From Terriglobia bacterium (GTDB taxonomy: Bacteria; Acidobacteriota; Terriglobia; 20CM-2-55-15): DNA of 64,000 bases. Below, one piece after another: positions 16,514 through 25,276 of this stretch (its first letter is position 1; each line of letters starts with the position of its first letter). Where the stretch lies: positions 1-64,000 of the forward strand of contig DASXLG010000248.1 in the NCBI GenBank assembly GCA_036496425.1, written 5' to 3'. The position numbers and the translations under genes were made by a program. The notes under the pieces were generated by a model. The model saw only the letters and a program-made list of their open reading frames with translations, was not told the origin of the DNA and did not search any database.

Positions 16514-17608
16514 CTACTTGATGCGCGCGATGGCCTCCACGAACAGGCTTCTCACATCCGACAGGTGCGTGGCCGGGTCATTGTTGTAGTCCATCATGCG
16601 ATGTAGGTACGAGCGGTCCTTCGTTCGGGCCTCCACGATTTCGCGCACCAGTTCGCCTGCCGGACGGCGATGGTGAAAGGCCCCGACGACGTCGAGTTGG
16701 GCGCGTTCGACCGCGCAATAGATGCTCCACGTCGTCGCTGTGGCCGGGCACTTGCGATCGTCGGCGCGATTCCAGACCGCGTCCGATGTGATTATCGTTG
16801 CGGCGCGTTGGAGAATCTCGCGGTCGACCGCATTCGGCGGCACTTCCTGCTTCCCGTCGAGCTGGAATCGAATTGCGCTGTTGCTGACGCTGAAGCCCGA
16901 GATCGGAAACCAGCCGACATAGGTTCTTGCGACGCCCGTGCCGCCGGTGTAGATCTCAATCTCGATGTCGTCTGTTGACTTGTCAAGGTCGGCGGCGCCT
17001 TGAGTCCGGACGCGGTCTTCGACCAGGCGGAAGAACTTCTGGAGGTCCGCGAACGTCGTCTCCGGATCGTTGTTGTAGTCGACGAGTCGCGCGGAGTACT
17101 TCTTCGTGGTCACGACGTTGACGACTTGCCGCGCCTCATACATCACTGGGGATGCAAGATCGCTCATCTTGCCGGCCCAGACTTCGCTCGGCTTCGCATC
17201 ACGACGCCAGAAGCCGGTGACAATGCCGGGGACGCGCCGTAGGGTGAAGATCGGGTTCTCGTCGAAAAGGATGCCGCACGAACCTTCCTGGCCGTCCTTC
17301 GTTGCGTGAAATCGGCAGTCCGAATGCTCCGGCTGATTGGCGCCCGCATCGTCTGCGGCTTGTTGCAATGCGCACATCAGACTGAAGGTCTTCGCATGCA
17401 TTGGGCAGTCGCCGGTGCTCTTCTTGTCCCAATATGCAGGCGTTGGGATCAGTCGCGCAGCGCGGTTGACGATTGCCGCAGCCCATGGTCCGACGTCTGC
17501 TTTAGTTGTCGGGGCCTTTGTCGTCGGCAACGGCGCCACCGTTTGGGTTTCCGAAGCCTGCGTGATCAGCACTGCGCTGAGGAGTGTGGCGATTGTGAAC
17601 AGCCGCAT
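16514..17608 (-). CDS. Secreted protein with an internal duplication (unrecognised)
   Basis: A 364-residue protein with a signal peptide (MRLFTIATLLSAVLITQA). It has two similar modules. Each contains a segment with conserved W, C-P and C residues (AYWDKKSTGDCPMHAKTFSL versus AVWNRADDRKCPATATTWSI) and later a D-Y-N-N-D-P motif followed by a helix (LVDYNNDPETTFADLQKFF versus MMDYNNDPATHLSDVRSLF). The paired cysteines suggest disulfides in the periplasm. I choose the ATG at 17608, which starts the signal peptide; the frame is open to 17641. No function can be assigned. Confidence 0.65.
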   Translation of the reverse strand: MRLFTIATLLSAVLITQASETQTVAPLPTTKAPTTKADVGPWAAAIVNRAARLIPTPAYWDKKSTGDCPMHAKTFSLMCALQQAADDAGANQPEHSDCRFHATKDGQEGSCGILFDENPIFTLRRVPGIVTGFWRRDAKPSEVWAGKMSDLASPVMYEARQVVNVVTTKKYSARLVDYNNDPETTFADLQKFFRLVEDRVRTQGAADLDKSTDDIEIEIYTGGTGVARTYVGWFPISGFSVSNSAIRFQLDGKQEVPPNAVDREILQRAATIITSDAVWNRADDRKCPATATTWSIYCAVERAQLDVVGAFHHRRPAGELVREIVEARTKDRSYLHRMMDYNNDPATHLSDVRSLFVEAIARIK

Positions 17609-17684
17609 CGTTCTACTCCGGCTACGCGTTTTCAACGTCACAGCTATTATTACTAGCCAACATCATAAAGGTCCTCCGAGGCTC

Positions 17685-19928
17685 CTATCGCCAGCCCCTT
17701 GAGGCCAGGGCCACGAGATTGTCCACAGATAAGCGGCTGCCGGCACGGGCGTTCGCGCTGCGAACCTGATCCGGCGATATCCCCGAGTTGCGCATTCTCA
17801 CGAAATCGTCGATTTTGATGCCTGTGTAACCGAGACTTTGCATCTCCCGCACGTAATCCGGATCGACGCCGTGATTGCGAAGCTCGGTCAAGGTGTCGAG
17901 CGGCAGTTTTGCATATCCAAGTGCGCCGAGTTCGCGTGCGTAATCCGCATCGATGCCGTGGTTCCGAAGTTCGATCAGTCTGTCGAGAGTCAGGTTCGAG
18001 TATCCGGCGGAGGCAAGTTCCCGGCTGTATTCGGCGTCGACGCCATGATTGCGAAGCTGGATGAGTGTGTCGACGGGAAGCTTCGGATAGCCCTGCGCCG
18101 CAAGGTCACGTGCGTAGTCCGCATCCACGCCATGGTGACGGAGCTGGACCAGTTCATCCAGAGGCAGCTTCGCGTAACCCAAGCTTGCCAGGGCACGAAT
18201 GTATTCTCCATCGACGCCGGAATTCCGGGCGCGAAGGAGATCTTCAATAGAAAGCTTCGGCAGGCCTGCAGCCGCGAGATCGCGAATGAAATCGGGCGAG
18301 ACGCCGTGCCGCGACAGGTTGAGTAGATTGCCGAGTGTTCCGCCGTTATATCCCAACCGGCCCAGCTCGCGAAGATATGAAAGGCTGATGCCTTGGCGCG
18401 CGGCCTGAACAAGTTCGACGAGATGCGCCGGGCGAGCATAATGCTGAGCAACAAGCTCATCCAGGAAGGCGAAGCCGATATCCGTGCGTGCGAGCAGACG
18501 CTGCTCGACCAGGCCTGGCCGCTCGAAACCCCGCTTGGCGAGTTCGTCAGGAAACGTCGCGCTGGCTGCAAAGGTATATGTCCCGGCGCCAACGCCGTTT
18601 CGGATAACCCCCTCGACGGCAAATGTCCCGGCGTCGCGCCGCATATCGAAATGCACGGGACCTCCAACACCGGGGAATCCTGCCGGAAGCTCCGGCGTGT
18701 GGTCGAGGTCGATGGTGGTTGAATAAGAACTGCCGCCTTCTCTCAGTTGGAGATGCAGGATTCGCGCCTGACCTGTGGGACGAACTTCCCATACACCAAC
18801 GGCGTCCGCGGATTCCGGCGATACGGCTTGCACAAGGCCGGCTACCGCGAGCCCGAAGGTTGAACGCCCCGGCAACTTGACGGGCGAGCCTGGCGCCGCA
18901 GGCTGCCGGGCGGCTGTTGTCGCTGCGGCAATCGGGATCAGTAATGCAAATAGGATTCCGAGGGCCAGAAGATGACTGCGCAGCGCAGGCAGTGTACGGT
19001 TGCGAGCGCCGTCGAGCACTGCCAGCAGGCGCTTTTCAAGCTGCCCCGAACCCGCCATGCTCACGACAAGCGCGGTTTGCCGGCCGCTCTGGAGCGAATA
19101 AGCGATGTCCAGCAGATGGCCGGCATACTTGCGCGGTTCATCGGTTCCAAGAGAAAGCACACGATCATCACTTGCCAGCTCGCGCTCGACCCGGAGACGG
19201 CGTGCAATCCACCAGGCACCCGGATGGACCCAATAAACCGAACACACCACGGCCGCCAGAACCTGAGTCAAACAATCATTCCGCACCACATGCGCTATCT
19301 CGTGGAGTAGTACGGCCCTGCGGCGATCCTCTGACCAGGTATCCGCGATCGCCGGAATCACGATCGCACCGCCCAGAATTCCGAATGCAGCCGGCATGAT
19401 CTGCTCGTGGCTGCGCCATAGTTTGATCCTTCGCCCGGCGCGCATTCGTTGACAACACTCCAGCAGCAGGCGCTCCCATTCCGGATCATGGACTTCGCCT
19501 GCGCCACGCATCAGCCGCCCTGCCGAAAAGAATTCGGCAATCAGACGAAGCAGCAGAACAAATGCCACGCTTGCGTAAACAAGTTCGAAAGCGCGGAACC
19601 AGGGGAAGCCTGCCGGATTCGCCTGCAACGAGCGTTGCTCCATTGAAATGTTCAACGGCTCTGCGATCTGGACAGAATCGAACGGGGAATGTGGTTGGCC
19701 CGCAACGATGCCCGGAGATTCGATAAGGTTTTCGGGCGCCGTCGTCACGATGGTCCAGGGCGGCAGCACAAATGAAAACACAGGAACCAGCAGGAACCCG
19801 GCGGCGGCCAGTGTCCAGACCAGATGACGCGTCGCCGCGGACATCCGGCGGCCCCACAATGCCTGAAGCAGCCCGGCGGCAAGAAAAAGAATCGAGGCCT
19901 TAAGAAGGATGGAAATCGGTGTCATCAT
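17685..19928 (-). CDS. BlaR1/MecR1-type M56 metallopeptidase sensor with C-terminal 29-residue repeats
   Basis: A 747-residue membrane protein. The N-terminal part has helices near residues 5-22, 35-52 and 112-132 and the zinc motif HEIAH at 209-213 with a downstream ERELASDD that can supply the third ligand, as in M56 peptidases that cleave BlaI-type repressors. A further membrane helix lies around 320-340. The second half has a beta-rich stretch, then at least eight repeats of 29 residues (consensus YxRELxxxGYxKLxxDxLxxLRNHGVDxD). There is no penicillin-binding domain, so the signal sensed is not obviously a beta-lactam. It overlaps blaI by 4 bases. Confidence 0.88.
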   Translation of the reverse strand: MMTPISILLKASILFLAAGLLQALWGRRMSAATRHLVWTLAAAGFLLVPVFSFVLPPWTIVTTAPENLIESPGIVAGQPHSPFDSVQIAEPLNISMEQRSLQANPAGFPWFRAFELVYASVAFVLLLRLIAEFFSAGRLMRGAGEVHDPEWERLLLECCQRMRAGRRIKLWRSHEQIMPAAFGILGGAIVIPAIADTWSEDRRRAVLLHEIAHVVRNDCLTQVLAAVVCSVYWVHPGAWWIARRLRVERELASDDRVLSLGTDEPRKYAGHLLDIAYSLQSGRQTALVVSMAGSGQLEKRLLAVLDGARNRTLPALRSHLLALGILFALLIPIAAATTAARQPAAPGSPVKLPGRSTFGLAVAGLVQAVSPESADAVGVWEVRPTGQARILHLQLREGGSSYSTTIDLDHTPELPAGFPGVGGPVHFDMRRDAGTFAVEGVIRNGVGAGTYTFAASATFPDELAKRGFERPGLVEQRLLARTDIGFAFLDELVAQHYARPAHLVELVQAARQGISLSYLRELGRLGYNGGTLGNLLNLSRHGVSPDFIRDLAAAGLPKLSIEDLLRARNSGVDGEYIRALASLGYAKLPLDELVQLRHHGVDADYARDLAAQGYPKLPVDTLIQLRNHGVDAEYSRELASAGYSNLTLDRLIELRNHGIDADYARELGALGYAKLPLDTLTELRNHGVDPDYVREMQSLGYTGIKIDDFVRMRNSGISPDQVRSANARAGSRLSVDNLVALASRGWR
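17688..18377 (-). repeat. 87-bp in-frame tandem repeats in the BlaR1-like gene
   Basis: Seven full units of 29 codons plus one of 27, at the 3' end of the gene; a weaker ninth unit precedes them. Conserved positions are Y1, L5, G9, L13, D16, L18, L21, R22, H24/S24, G25 and D27. The pattern suggests a helical solenoid for protein or ligand binding. Confidence 0.85.
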
Positions 19929-20320
19929 TTGTCTCCGTGTTTGCGGGATTGCTTCAACAAGGCGCTGAGACGTTTGTATTCTTCGTCCGATATGGCGGCG
20001 CCGGACGTCGCATCGAGCAGGGCGGCCATGGCCGAGCTTGGCGAATTGTCGAAAAATGTCCGTACCAGATCCTTCAAAGCGGAACGGCCTGCGTCTTCAG
20101 GAGCAGTCGAGGGGAAGTACATGAACCGCGGACCATCGTATTCTCTGGCCAGCAGTCCGCGCTCGATCATGATCTCGAGCAGCTTGCGTACGCTCGATGG
20201 ACTCGGCGCGTCCGGCAATTCCGCCCGGATCTCCTCGACCGCCGCCCGGCGGCGGCGATGAAGAATCTCCATGATCTGGCTCTCGCGCCGTGTGAGATGA
20301 ATTCGTCTGAGTCTCGGCAT
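19925..20320 (-). CDS. BlaI/MecI-family transcriptional repressor
   Basis: A 131-residue winged-helix repressor: HLTRRESQIMEILHRRRRAA, SPSSVRKLLEIMIERGLLAR and a C-terminal dimerisation helix LKDLVRTFFDNSP. The partner sensor peptidase gene overlaps by 4 bases. GGAG lies 7 bases before the ATG. A perfect 16-bp palindrome 34 bases upstream is the likely operator. Confidence 0.93.
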   Translation of the reverse strand: MPRLRRIHLTRRESQIMEILHRRRRAAVEEIRAELPDAPSPSSVRKLLEIMIERGLLAREYDGPRFMYFPSTAPEDAGRSALKDLVRTFFDNSPSSAMAALLDATSGAAISDEEYKRLSALLKQSRKHGDK

Positions 20321-20354
20321 CGAAACACTCCGTAGGGCGATTTTTTTCGCTGTG

Positions 20355-20370
20355 GGCGAATATATTCGCC
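20355..20370. promoter_or_regulatory. BlaI operator candidate
   Basis: Perfect palindrome GGCGAATATATTCGCC upstream of blaI. A second, looser pair of half-sites (GGCGA ... TCGC around a T-run) lies at about 20336-20350, closer to the gene. Confidence 0.7.
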
Positions 20371-20410
20371 ATTGGACCCGGAGTCAAGGGATTCTGTTCA
20401 CTTAATTTGA

Positions 20411-20435
20411 CTCCCCGCCTAAGCTAGGCGGGGAG
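20411..20435. repeat. GC-rich hairpin at the 3' end of the kinase gene
   Basis: Perfect 11-bp stem (CTCCCCGCCTA and its complement) with a 3-base loop. The kinase stop codon TAG lies in the stem. There is no T-run, so it is not a classical terminator. The stem shares CCCCGCCT with the repeat elements at 24421 and 57316. Confidence 0.6.
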
Positions 20436-23400
20436 TTTCAGGGCGAATGCGTGGCCGTGGGCTGTGAAGGCGAAGACCCGGCGGCCATCCACAAGCGTGG
20501 TCGAAGCCGGCCAGAGCAGATCCAGCTTGCGATTGTTCTGTTTCGCTACAGCTGCTGGCGGAACTGCCGCTTGAAGTGAGCCATCCGTAGCGCGGAGCGC
20601 GTAGGTTTGCTGGCCGACGGAATACATGACGGCGTTGTCATGGGCGGCGAACATCCGGATAGGTTCTCCGGCGTCGCGGCTGCCGATCTTCAGGGTTTGG
20701 TTATGGGTCCAGGCGCGGGCGCCGGAGACCGCGTCGAAGGCGTCGACGAAGACCTGAACCGTGTGGGTGTTGATATCCGGCACCACGCTCGCAACGAAGA
20801 TGCGGCCGGCGGCGTAGGCGATCCAGGCCTGATCGATGCGCTGTTTTCCTTTCCAGGTGGCGAGCTGTTTGCGGTCGCCTGTGCGCACGTCGACGCGATA
20901 GAGGAAGACGCTGTTCAGGTCGGCCTGGCTTCCGGCGGCATAATATAAATAAGGTAGCGGGTCCTTCACGGCGACCGACGCGGTAAAGCGTTCGGTTGGG
21001 AACCGCCACGCGAGGGCGCCGGTGTCGGGATCAAGCCCGACGATCGAGCGATCCAGCGGGACGCCCTCGGCGTCCTGGGCAGACTTCCGGCCGGCGCTCA
21101 CCAGACGATCTCCGATCAAAACCGGATCGCCGGCCACATCGAAGCCGACATCCGACACCCATAGCAGCCGATGATCCCGCTTCAGTTCCGCGATCGTGCG
21201 GCGGCCCTCTTTCGAATCGAGTCCGGTGAGATCCGCGTATCGCGCCAGTTCCTTTCCGCTGCGCGCCTTGTTTCCTTCGGCCTGCGACAGCCGTGCTTCG
21301 AGCAGCACCAGCGGAGGATAATCCGGATCGAGCGACGATGCTTTGGCGGCGAAGACGCGCGCTTGAACCAGATCATGCCTGGCCAGATATGTCCGTGCCA
21401 GCTCCGTCTCCGTGTCCTTGTCCGTCACGGCGTTTGCCTGCGCTGCCGTCGCATATTCCTTGATGCCCGTGACGTCGAGGATAAAGAGCCGGCCCGCTTC
21501 GGCCAGGACGGCGGGCGTTTCGGGTCCTTCGTAGTGCCAGATTTGTTTGCCGGTTGCGGTCTCAACGGCGGAAATCTGAAGCGGCGAATTGTAGACGACG
21601 GCCGTGCCGTTCAGGAAAGTCACGCCGGGTCCCATGTCGACCGACGGGTATTCCCAGATTTTGGCGCCGTCCAGCGTGAAACCGTAAAGCGTGTTGTTCG
21701 ATCGCACGACGAGGCCATCCTCGTCGACGCGGTCGAGCAGAACGCCGCGGTCCGTCACTTTGATGGTGTTGAGGATTCCTCCGGAGGCTGCGTCGAGAAC
21801 CAGGATATCGCCCTGAGCCGTACCCAGGTAGAGCCGGTTCCGGAGCAGCCGGAAATGTTGCACCCGCCTCTGGACCGGCGTGCGCCACAGCAGGCGGAAT
21901 TTCGTCAGGTCGATGGCGCAAACCTCGAAGTCTTTCGACAATATATAGAGGACGTTGCCCTGAGCCATAGCTCCGGCCAGCCACTTCGGCCCCGCCACTG
22001 TCCGCAAGACGTCGGCGTATTGTTCGATCGCGATTTCGCCCGCAGCCTTCCCGGTTTCCAGATCGACAAAGAAAACGCGCCGCTCCGGCTCGAAGACGGC
22101 CAGGCCCTTTTCCGTCAGGAGCTCCGAGGGTTTCTCCGAGTGGACGCTCACGGACCAGGCGTCGCTCCCATCCGATTTGCGGATGGCCCGGTACGTGTCC
22201 CGGGATTTGAAGATGAAAATCTCGCCGTACGCCTTCGTGCGCGCGGTCCATGGCGCCTCGGTGCCGTCCACGGCCAGGTCGTCCCGTCTCCACAGACGAT
22301 CGCCCGTGCGGCCCTCAAGGAGATCGAAACGCTGCAGAGCCGGGTAATAGATGTAGACGTCGGTGCCGATCGGCGCGAATCGCGGGGCATCGTTTCCGAA
22401 ATCGGCGAGTTCGCTATGCCAGCCCAGGCTGCCGTCCTTCGCAAACGCATATAAGCCGATTTTCCGTTGCGCAGGAGGAGCGTTCGCGTCGATCGAGGCC
22501 ACGAGGGTGAGGGTGTCGTTGCCATAGGCATTGGTGAGAATGATGTTTTCATCCGCCACTTCCACACGGCGGACCGAACCCTTTTCGAGATTCACGAACT
22601 GCAGGACTGTCGACTTGCCGTTGCGTTCGGCGTAGACAGCGCGCTGCAGGGGTGTCGCCTTTCGTGGAGCAAACAGATCCCGCTGGTTATGAAACGCCGC
22701 CGCGTTGTTCGCGCGGATCATACCGCGGATGGGATTGGCATACATGGGATCCCAGTTCGACAAGACCGTCTTTTCGGATTCGGATTGCGGAAGGGCGCGC
22801 ATCAAAGCGTCGCTGGCCTCGTCGAGACGGTTCAGCTTCTCGAGCGCGAGGCCGCGGTAATAATTGGCAGCGGGATATTGGGGATCGCTGGCAATCGTCC
22901 GGTCGAACGCTTTCAGCGCACCCGCGGCCAGATCATTCTGGAGGAAGTACACGCCGCTCGAAAATGCCTGGAAGGCTTCGATGCTGTGGCCGGTGGGAGC
23001 CTGCTTCTCCGGTCCTTGCGCGGCGGCGACAATCAGGACGGCGAGTTGTCTGGCGAGATCGCCCTGCAGCTTGAAGAGGTCTTTGAATGGGCCGTCTGCC
23101 GTACTGGCAGAGCGGATAACCTCACCGGTTATGGGATCGACAATGCGTCCGATCAGCCTCACGTCATTGCCGGTTGTCTGGAAGCTCCCGATGATCAGGG
23201 CGTCGACGCCGATCGCCTTACCGATCTCGCGGGCGGTGGCAGCGGGAAGCTGATCGAACTTAGGGATCTCCACGTCATGAACCGTATCGATCACGCGGGC
23301 GCGCTCGACGACGGTGAGGCCGGTCACCTGCGCGAGCTCGGCGGTGATGGTTTCGGCAATGCCGGCGGTGTAGGGATCGAGCGCGCTGTCGCCGCTCAGG

Positions 23401-24347
23401 TTGAGGAAGTTGAGGACCGCGACGCGATGGATGGTCTTCGGCTGCTGTTTCGCAACCTTTTCGGTCGATGGGACGGACGGCACGCGAGCCGCAGGACGCG
23501 ACAGCCTGGAGCCTTCTCGATCGACCGCGCCTACGGAAGAGAAGAAGTACACGGCGACGAGGATCAATGCGATGGCCGAAGCGGCGAGAAGTGCGGTGCG
23601 GCCTTTGGATAATTGCAGCTTTGGCGCCTCGAGGCCCAACGCAACCCGGACTTGGTCAACGGAGTTGTAGCGGTTCTTGCGATCGATTTCGATGCAGCGT
23701 TCTACCACGCCCTTCACATCGCCGGGCACGCCGGGCGGAAGCTCGAGCGGCGCGGGCGGTCTGGGGCGTACGCCCGACAACATTTCACCGAGAACGCGGC
23801 CGAAGCAAAACAGGTCTGCGCGGGCGTCGCATTTCGCGCCCATTGCCTGTTCGGGAGCGCCGTAGGCAGGCGTGCCGCCCGGAGTGTTTCCTGTTTCGAA
23901 ATCGACGGGATCGATCGGGCGGGCCTGTCCCAAATCCAGGATTTTCACGTGGCCGTCGCGGGTGAGCATGAGGTTTGAGGGTTTCAGGTCGAAATGGATG
24001 TGTTTCATCTCATGGATCGCCTTGAGACCGTTAAGGATCTCGACGACGATGGCCTGCGCTTCGCTCCAGGAAAGCGGTCCTTCAAGGAGACGGTCGGCGA
24101 GAGTGCGCCCGTCGATGTACTCCATGACAAGGAGTTTGGTTCCGTCCTCTTCCACGAAGTAAAGATAGATGCGGCACACGTTGAGATGCGTGACCTGGTG
24201 GGCAATGAAGACCTCGCGCACCGGGGCGCCGGGGAGATTATGGAAGACCTTCACCGCGACGACTTGGGCCGTGAGCGTGTCTAAGGCTTTATAGACAATG
24301 CCGGAGGTTCCCCGGCCGAGTTCGCGTTGGAGGTGGTATCTATTCAT
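20424..24347 (-). CDS. Giant membrane Ser/Thr protein kinase with CsgG/FlgO-like, TPR and PQQ-propeller parts
   Basis: A 1307-residue protein. Residues 1-250 are a Hanks-type kinase: GRGTSGIVYKA loop, VAVK lysine, catalytic HFDLKPSN in place of HRDLKPxN, DLG in place of DFG, and GTPAYGAPEQ. A membrane helix follows (about 262-285). Next comes a CsgG/FlgO-like domain (RVAVLNFLNLSGD ... VGVDALIIGSF type motifs), a TPR segment (GALKAFDRTIASDPQYPAAN), and a long series of PQQ/WD-like blades (for example IVGLDPDTGALAWRFP). The outer part is presumably periplasmic. It has a near-perfect sigma-70 promoter and no ribosome-binding site. Confidence 0.88.
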   Translation of the reverse strand: MNRYHLQRELGRGTSGIVYKALDTLTAQVVAVKVFHNLPGAPVREVFIAHQVTHLNVCRIYLYFVEEDGTKLLVMEYIDGRTLADRLLEGPLSWSEAQAIVVEILNGLKAIHEMKHIHFDLKPSNLMLTRDGHVKILDLGQARPIDPVDFETGNTPGGTPAYGAPEQAMGAKCDARADLFCFGRVLGEMLSGVRPRPPAPLELPPGVPGDVKGVVERCIEIDRKNRYNSVDQVRVALGLEAPKLQLSKGRTALLAASAIALILVAVYFFSSVGAVDREGSRLSRPAARVPSVPSTEKVAKQQPKTIHRVAVLNFLNLSGDSALDPYTAGIAETITAELAQVTGLTVVERARVIDTVHDVEIPKFDQLPAATAREIGKAIGVDALIIGSFQTTGNDVRLIGRIVDPITGEVIRSASTADGPFKDLFKLQGDLARQLAVLIVAAAQGPEKQAPTGHSIEAFQAFSSGVYFLQNDLAAGALKAFDRTIASDPQYPAANYYRGLALEKLNRLDEASDALMRALPQSESEKTVLSNWDPMYANPIRGMIRANNAAAFHNQRDLFAPRKATPLQRAVYAERNGKSTVLQFVNLEKGSVRRVEVADENIILTNAYGNDTLTLVASIDANAPPAQRKIGLYAFAKDGSLGWHSELADFGNDAPRFAPIGTDVYIYYPALQRFDLLEGRTGDRLWRRDDLAVDGTEAPWTARTKAYGEIFIFKSRDTYRAIRKSDGSDAWSVSVHSEKPSELLTEKGLAVFEPERRVFFVDLETGKAAGEIAIEQYADVLRTVAGPKWLAGAMAQGNVLYILSKDFEVCAIDLTKFRLLWRTPVQRRVQHFRLLRNRLYLGTAQGDILVLDAASGGILNTIKVTDRGVLLDRVDEDGLVVRSNNTLYGFTLDGAKIWEYPSVDMGPGVTFLNGTAVVYNSPLQISAVETATGKQIWHYEGPETPAVLAEAGRLFILDVTGIKEYATAAQANAVTDKDTETELARTYLARHDLVQARVFAAKASSLDPDYPPLVLLEARLSQAEGNKARSGKELARYADLTGLDSKEGRRTIAELKRDHRLLWVSDVGFDVAGDPVLIGDRLVSAGRKSAQDAEGVPLDRSIVGLDPDTGALAWRFPTERFTASVAVKDPLPYLYYAAGSQADLNSVFLYRVDVRTGDRKQLATWKGKQRIDQAWIAYAAGRIFVASVVPDINTHTVQVFVDAFDAVSGARAWTHNQTLKIGSRDAGEPIRMFAAHDNAVMYSVGQQTYALRATDGSLQAAVPPAAVAKQNNRKLDLLWPASTTLVDGRRVFAFTAHGHAFALKLPA

Positions 24348-24362
24348 ATATGGAGTGGCGGC

Positions 24363-24390
24363 ATTATATGATTTCCGGTAAAAGTGTCAA
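24363..24390 (-). promoter_or_regulatory. Consensus sigma-70 promoter for the kinase gene
   Basis: Minus strand TTGACA - 16 bases - TATAAT, both hexamers perfect. The start point should fall near 24356, only about 8 bases before the ATG at 24347, so the message would be nearly leaderless. Confidence 0.85.
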
Positions 24391-24420
24391 CGGATTGAGG
24401 TTTTGGGTTAAAGCTGCCCC

Positions 24421-24512
24421 ATTCCCCGCCTTTCCAAGGCGGGGAGGCTGCGCGCATCAAAGATTCCAGAATTGCGCGCAGCCGGGGCGGTTAGTAACTT
24501 CCATCAACAATA
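24421..24512. repeat. Hairpin repeat element, left-half copy
   Basis: Begins ATTCCCCGCCTTTCCAAGGC, a perfect hairpin, then a second inverted pair built on GGCTGCGCG/CGCGCAGCC, then GTTAGTAACTTC. The same order is found at 57316-57500. The right-hand terminal repeat of that copy is missing here. Confidence 0.65.
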
Positions 24513-24516
24513 GGTT

Positions 24517-24714
24517 CTACAGCGGGGGTTCCGCTTTAATCAGCGACGCATCCAGCGGCTGACCCGTGTTCTGCTCATACGCCTGAACCGCCTTGCCGAT
24601 GATGCTCACCAGCGCCGCAGCCAGGCCCGCATCCTGCTGAACCGTGCCCGTGGTCTGGCTCTTCACAATCGACAGGGCCAGCTCAATGATCTCGAGAGCG
24701 AAGTTGGTGTTCAT
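24517..24714 (-). CDS. Hypothetical protein, 65 aa (last gene of the sigma-54 operon)
   Basis: A small helical protein (MNTNFALEIIELALSIVKSQ ... AVQAYEQNTGQPLDASLIKA). I do not recognise a family. Its ATG overlaps the stop of the lipoprotein gene (ATGA), so it is translated with it. It ends next to the repeat element at 24421. Confidence 0.6.
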   Translation of the reverse strand: MNTNFALEIIELALSIVKSQTTGTVQQDAGLAAALVSIIGKAVQAYEQNTGQPLDASLIKAEPPL

Positions 24715-25079
24715 TGCGCCTCCTCAAATGCCCGGATCGCGGTGGTCAAGTCCGAGAGATTCTGATTCAGCGTGTCGAGATACTGCTGCGGAGGAGCGTT
24801 CGTCGTCATCGCCCCGCGATAGGCGATCCACGAAGCCCGCGCGAGATTGTACGACTTGATCAGCGCATCCAGCGCCGGTTTAGCCGAGCCGTCGAGCGGA
24901 AGCACCCGCGCCTGATCGATCGTCACTCCGGCGACCATCAATGCGTCGTACGCCACCGAATCGGCCTGATTCAGCGCGCCCGGATGGACGACATAACGGT
25001 TGGCGCACGCCGAAAGCGAGATCACGAGCGCCAGGACAAGTAAAAGCCCAAACTGATGTTGTGCTGCAAATTCAATCAT
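24711..25079 (-). CDS. Small lipoprotein, 122 aa, unknown function
   Basis: Begins MIEFAAQHQFGLLLVLALVI and continues SLSACANRY: a signal peptide with lipobox L-S-A-C, so a membrane-anchored lipoprotein. The mature part is helical (ALIKSYNLARASWIAYRG, LDTLNQNLSDLTTAIRAFEE). I choose the ATG at 25079 because AAAGGAG lies 8 bases upstream; the open frame extends to 25178 through the next gene. Third gene of a four-gene operon behind a sigma-54-type promoter. Confidence 0.7.
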   Translation of the reverse strand: MIEFAAQHQFGLLLVLALVISLSACANRYVVHPGALNQADSVAYDALMVAGVTIDQARVLPLDGSAKPALDALIKSYNLARASWIAYRGAMTTNAPPQQYLDTLNQNLSDLTTAIRAFEEAQ

Positions 25080-25093
25080 GGTCGTTTCTCCTT

Positions 25094-25276
25094 TCATAAG
25101 CCGCCCCTGCAGGTTTTGCAGAGGTGTAGATACGCCGCCGTCAGCGCGGCCCAGCCGCCGCGAAGCCAGAACTGCCATCGTTCGAGGGCCGCGACCCGCT
25201 GGTAGAGATCGCGGATCCCGGCCAACTCGCCTTCGATGTACCCGAGAGCCCGGAGGATTTCGTCATCTTTGTTCAT
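25094..25276 (-). CDS. Small membrane protein, 60 aa
   Basis: MNKDDEILRALGYIEGELAG, a short coiled-coil (IRDLYQRVAALERWQ), then one membrane helix (FWLRGGWAALTAAYLHL) and a CKTC end. The layout recalls phage XhlA-like proteins, but similarity is too weak to claim this. It overlaps the upstream gene by 14 bases and precedes the lipoprotein gene by 14. Confidence 0.6.
   Translation of the reverse strand: MNKDDEILRALGYIEGELAGIRDLYQRVAALERWQFWLRGGWAALTAAYLHLCKTCRGGL

Noticed and set aside
17688-18377. The 87-bp repeats in the BlaR1-like gene as a non-coding satellite
   Set aside because: The repeats stay in frame with conserved residues while DNA varies, so selection acts on the protein.
20411-20435. 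The GC-rich hairpin as an intrinsic terminator of the kinase gene
   Set aside because: The stem is strong but no T-run follows on the minus strand, and the stem overlaps the stop codon.
21171-23612. Two long plus-strand frames (427 and 381 codons) inside the kinase gene
   Set aside because: Both are antisense to clear kinase and propeller coding sequence and lack family motifs.
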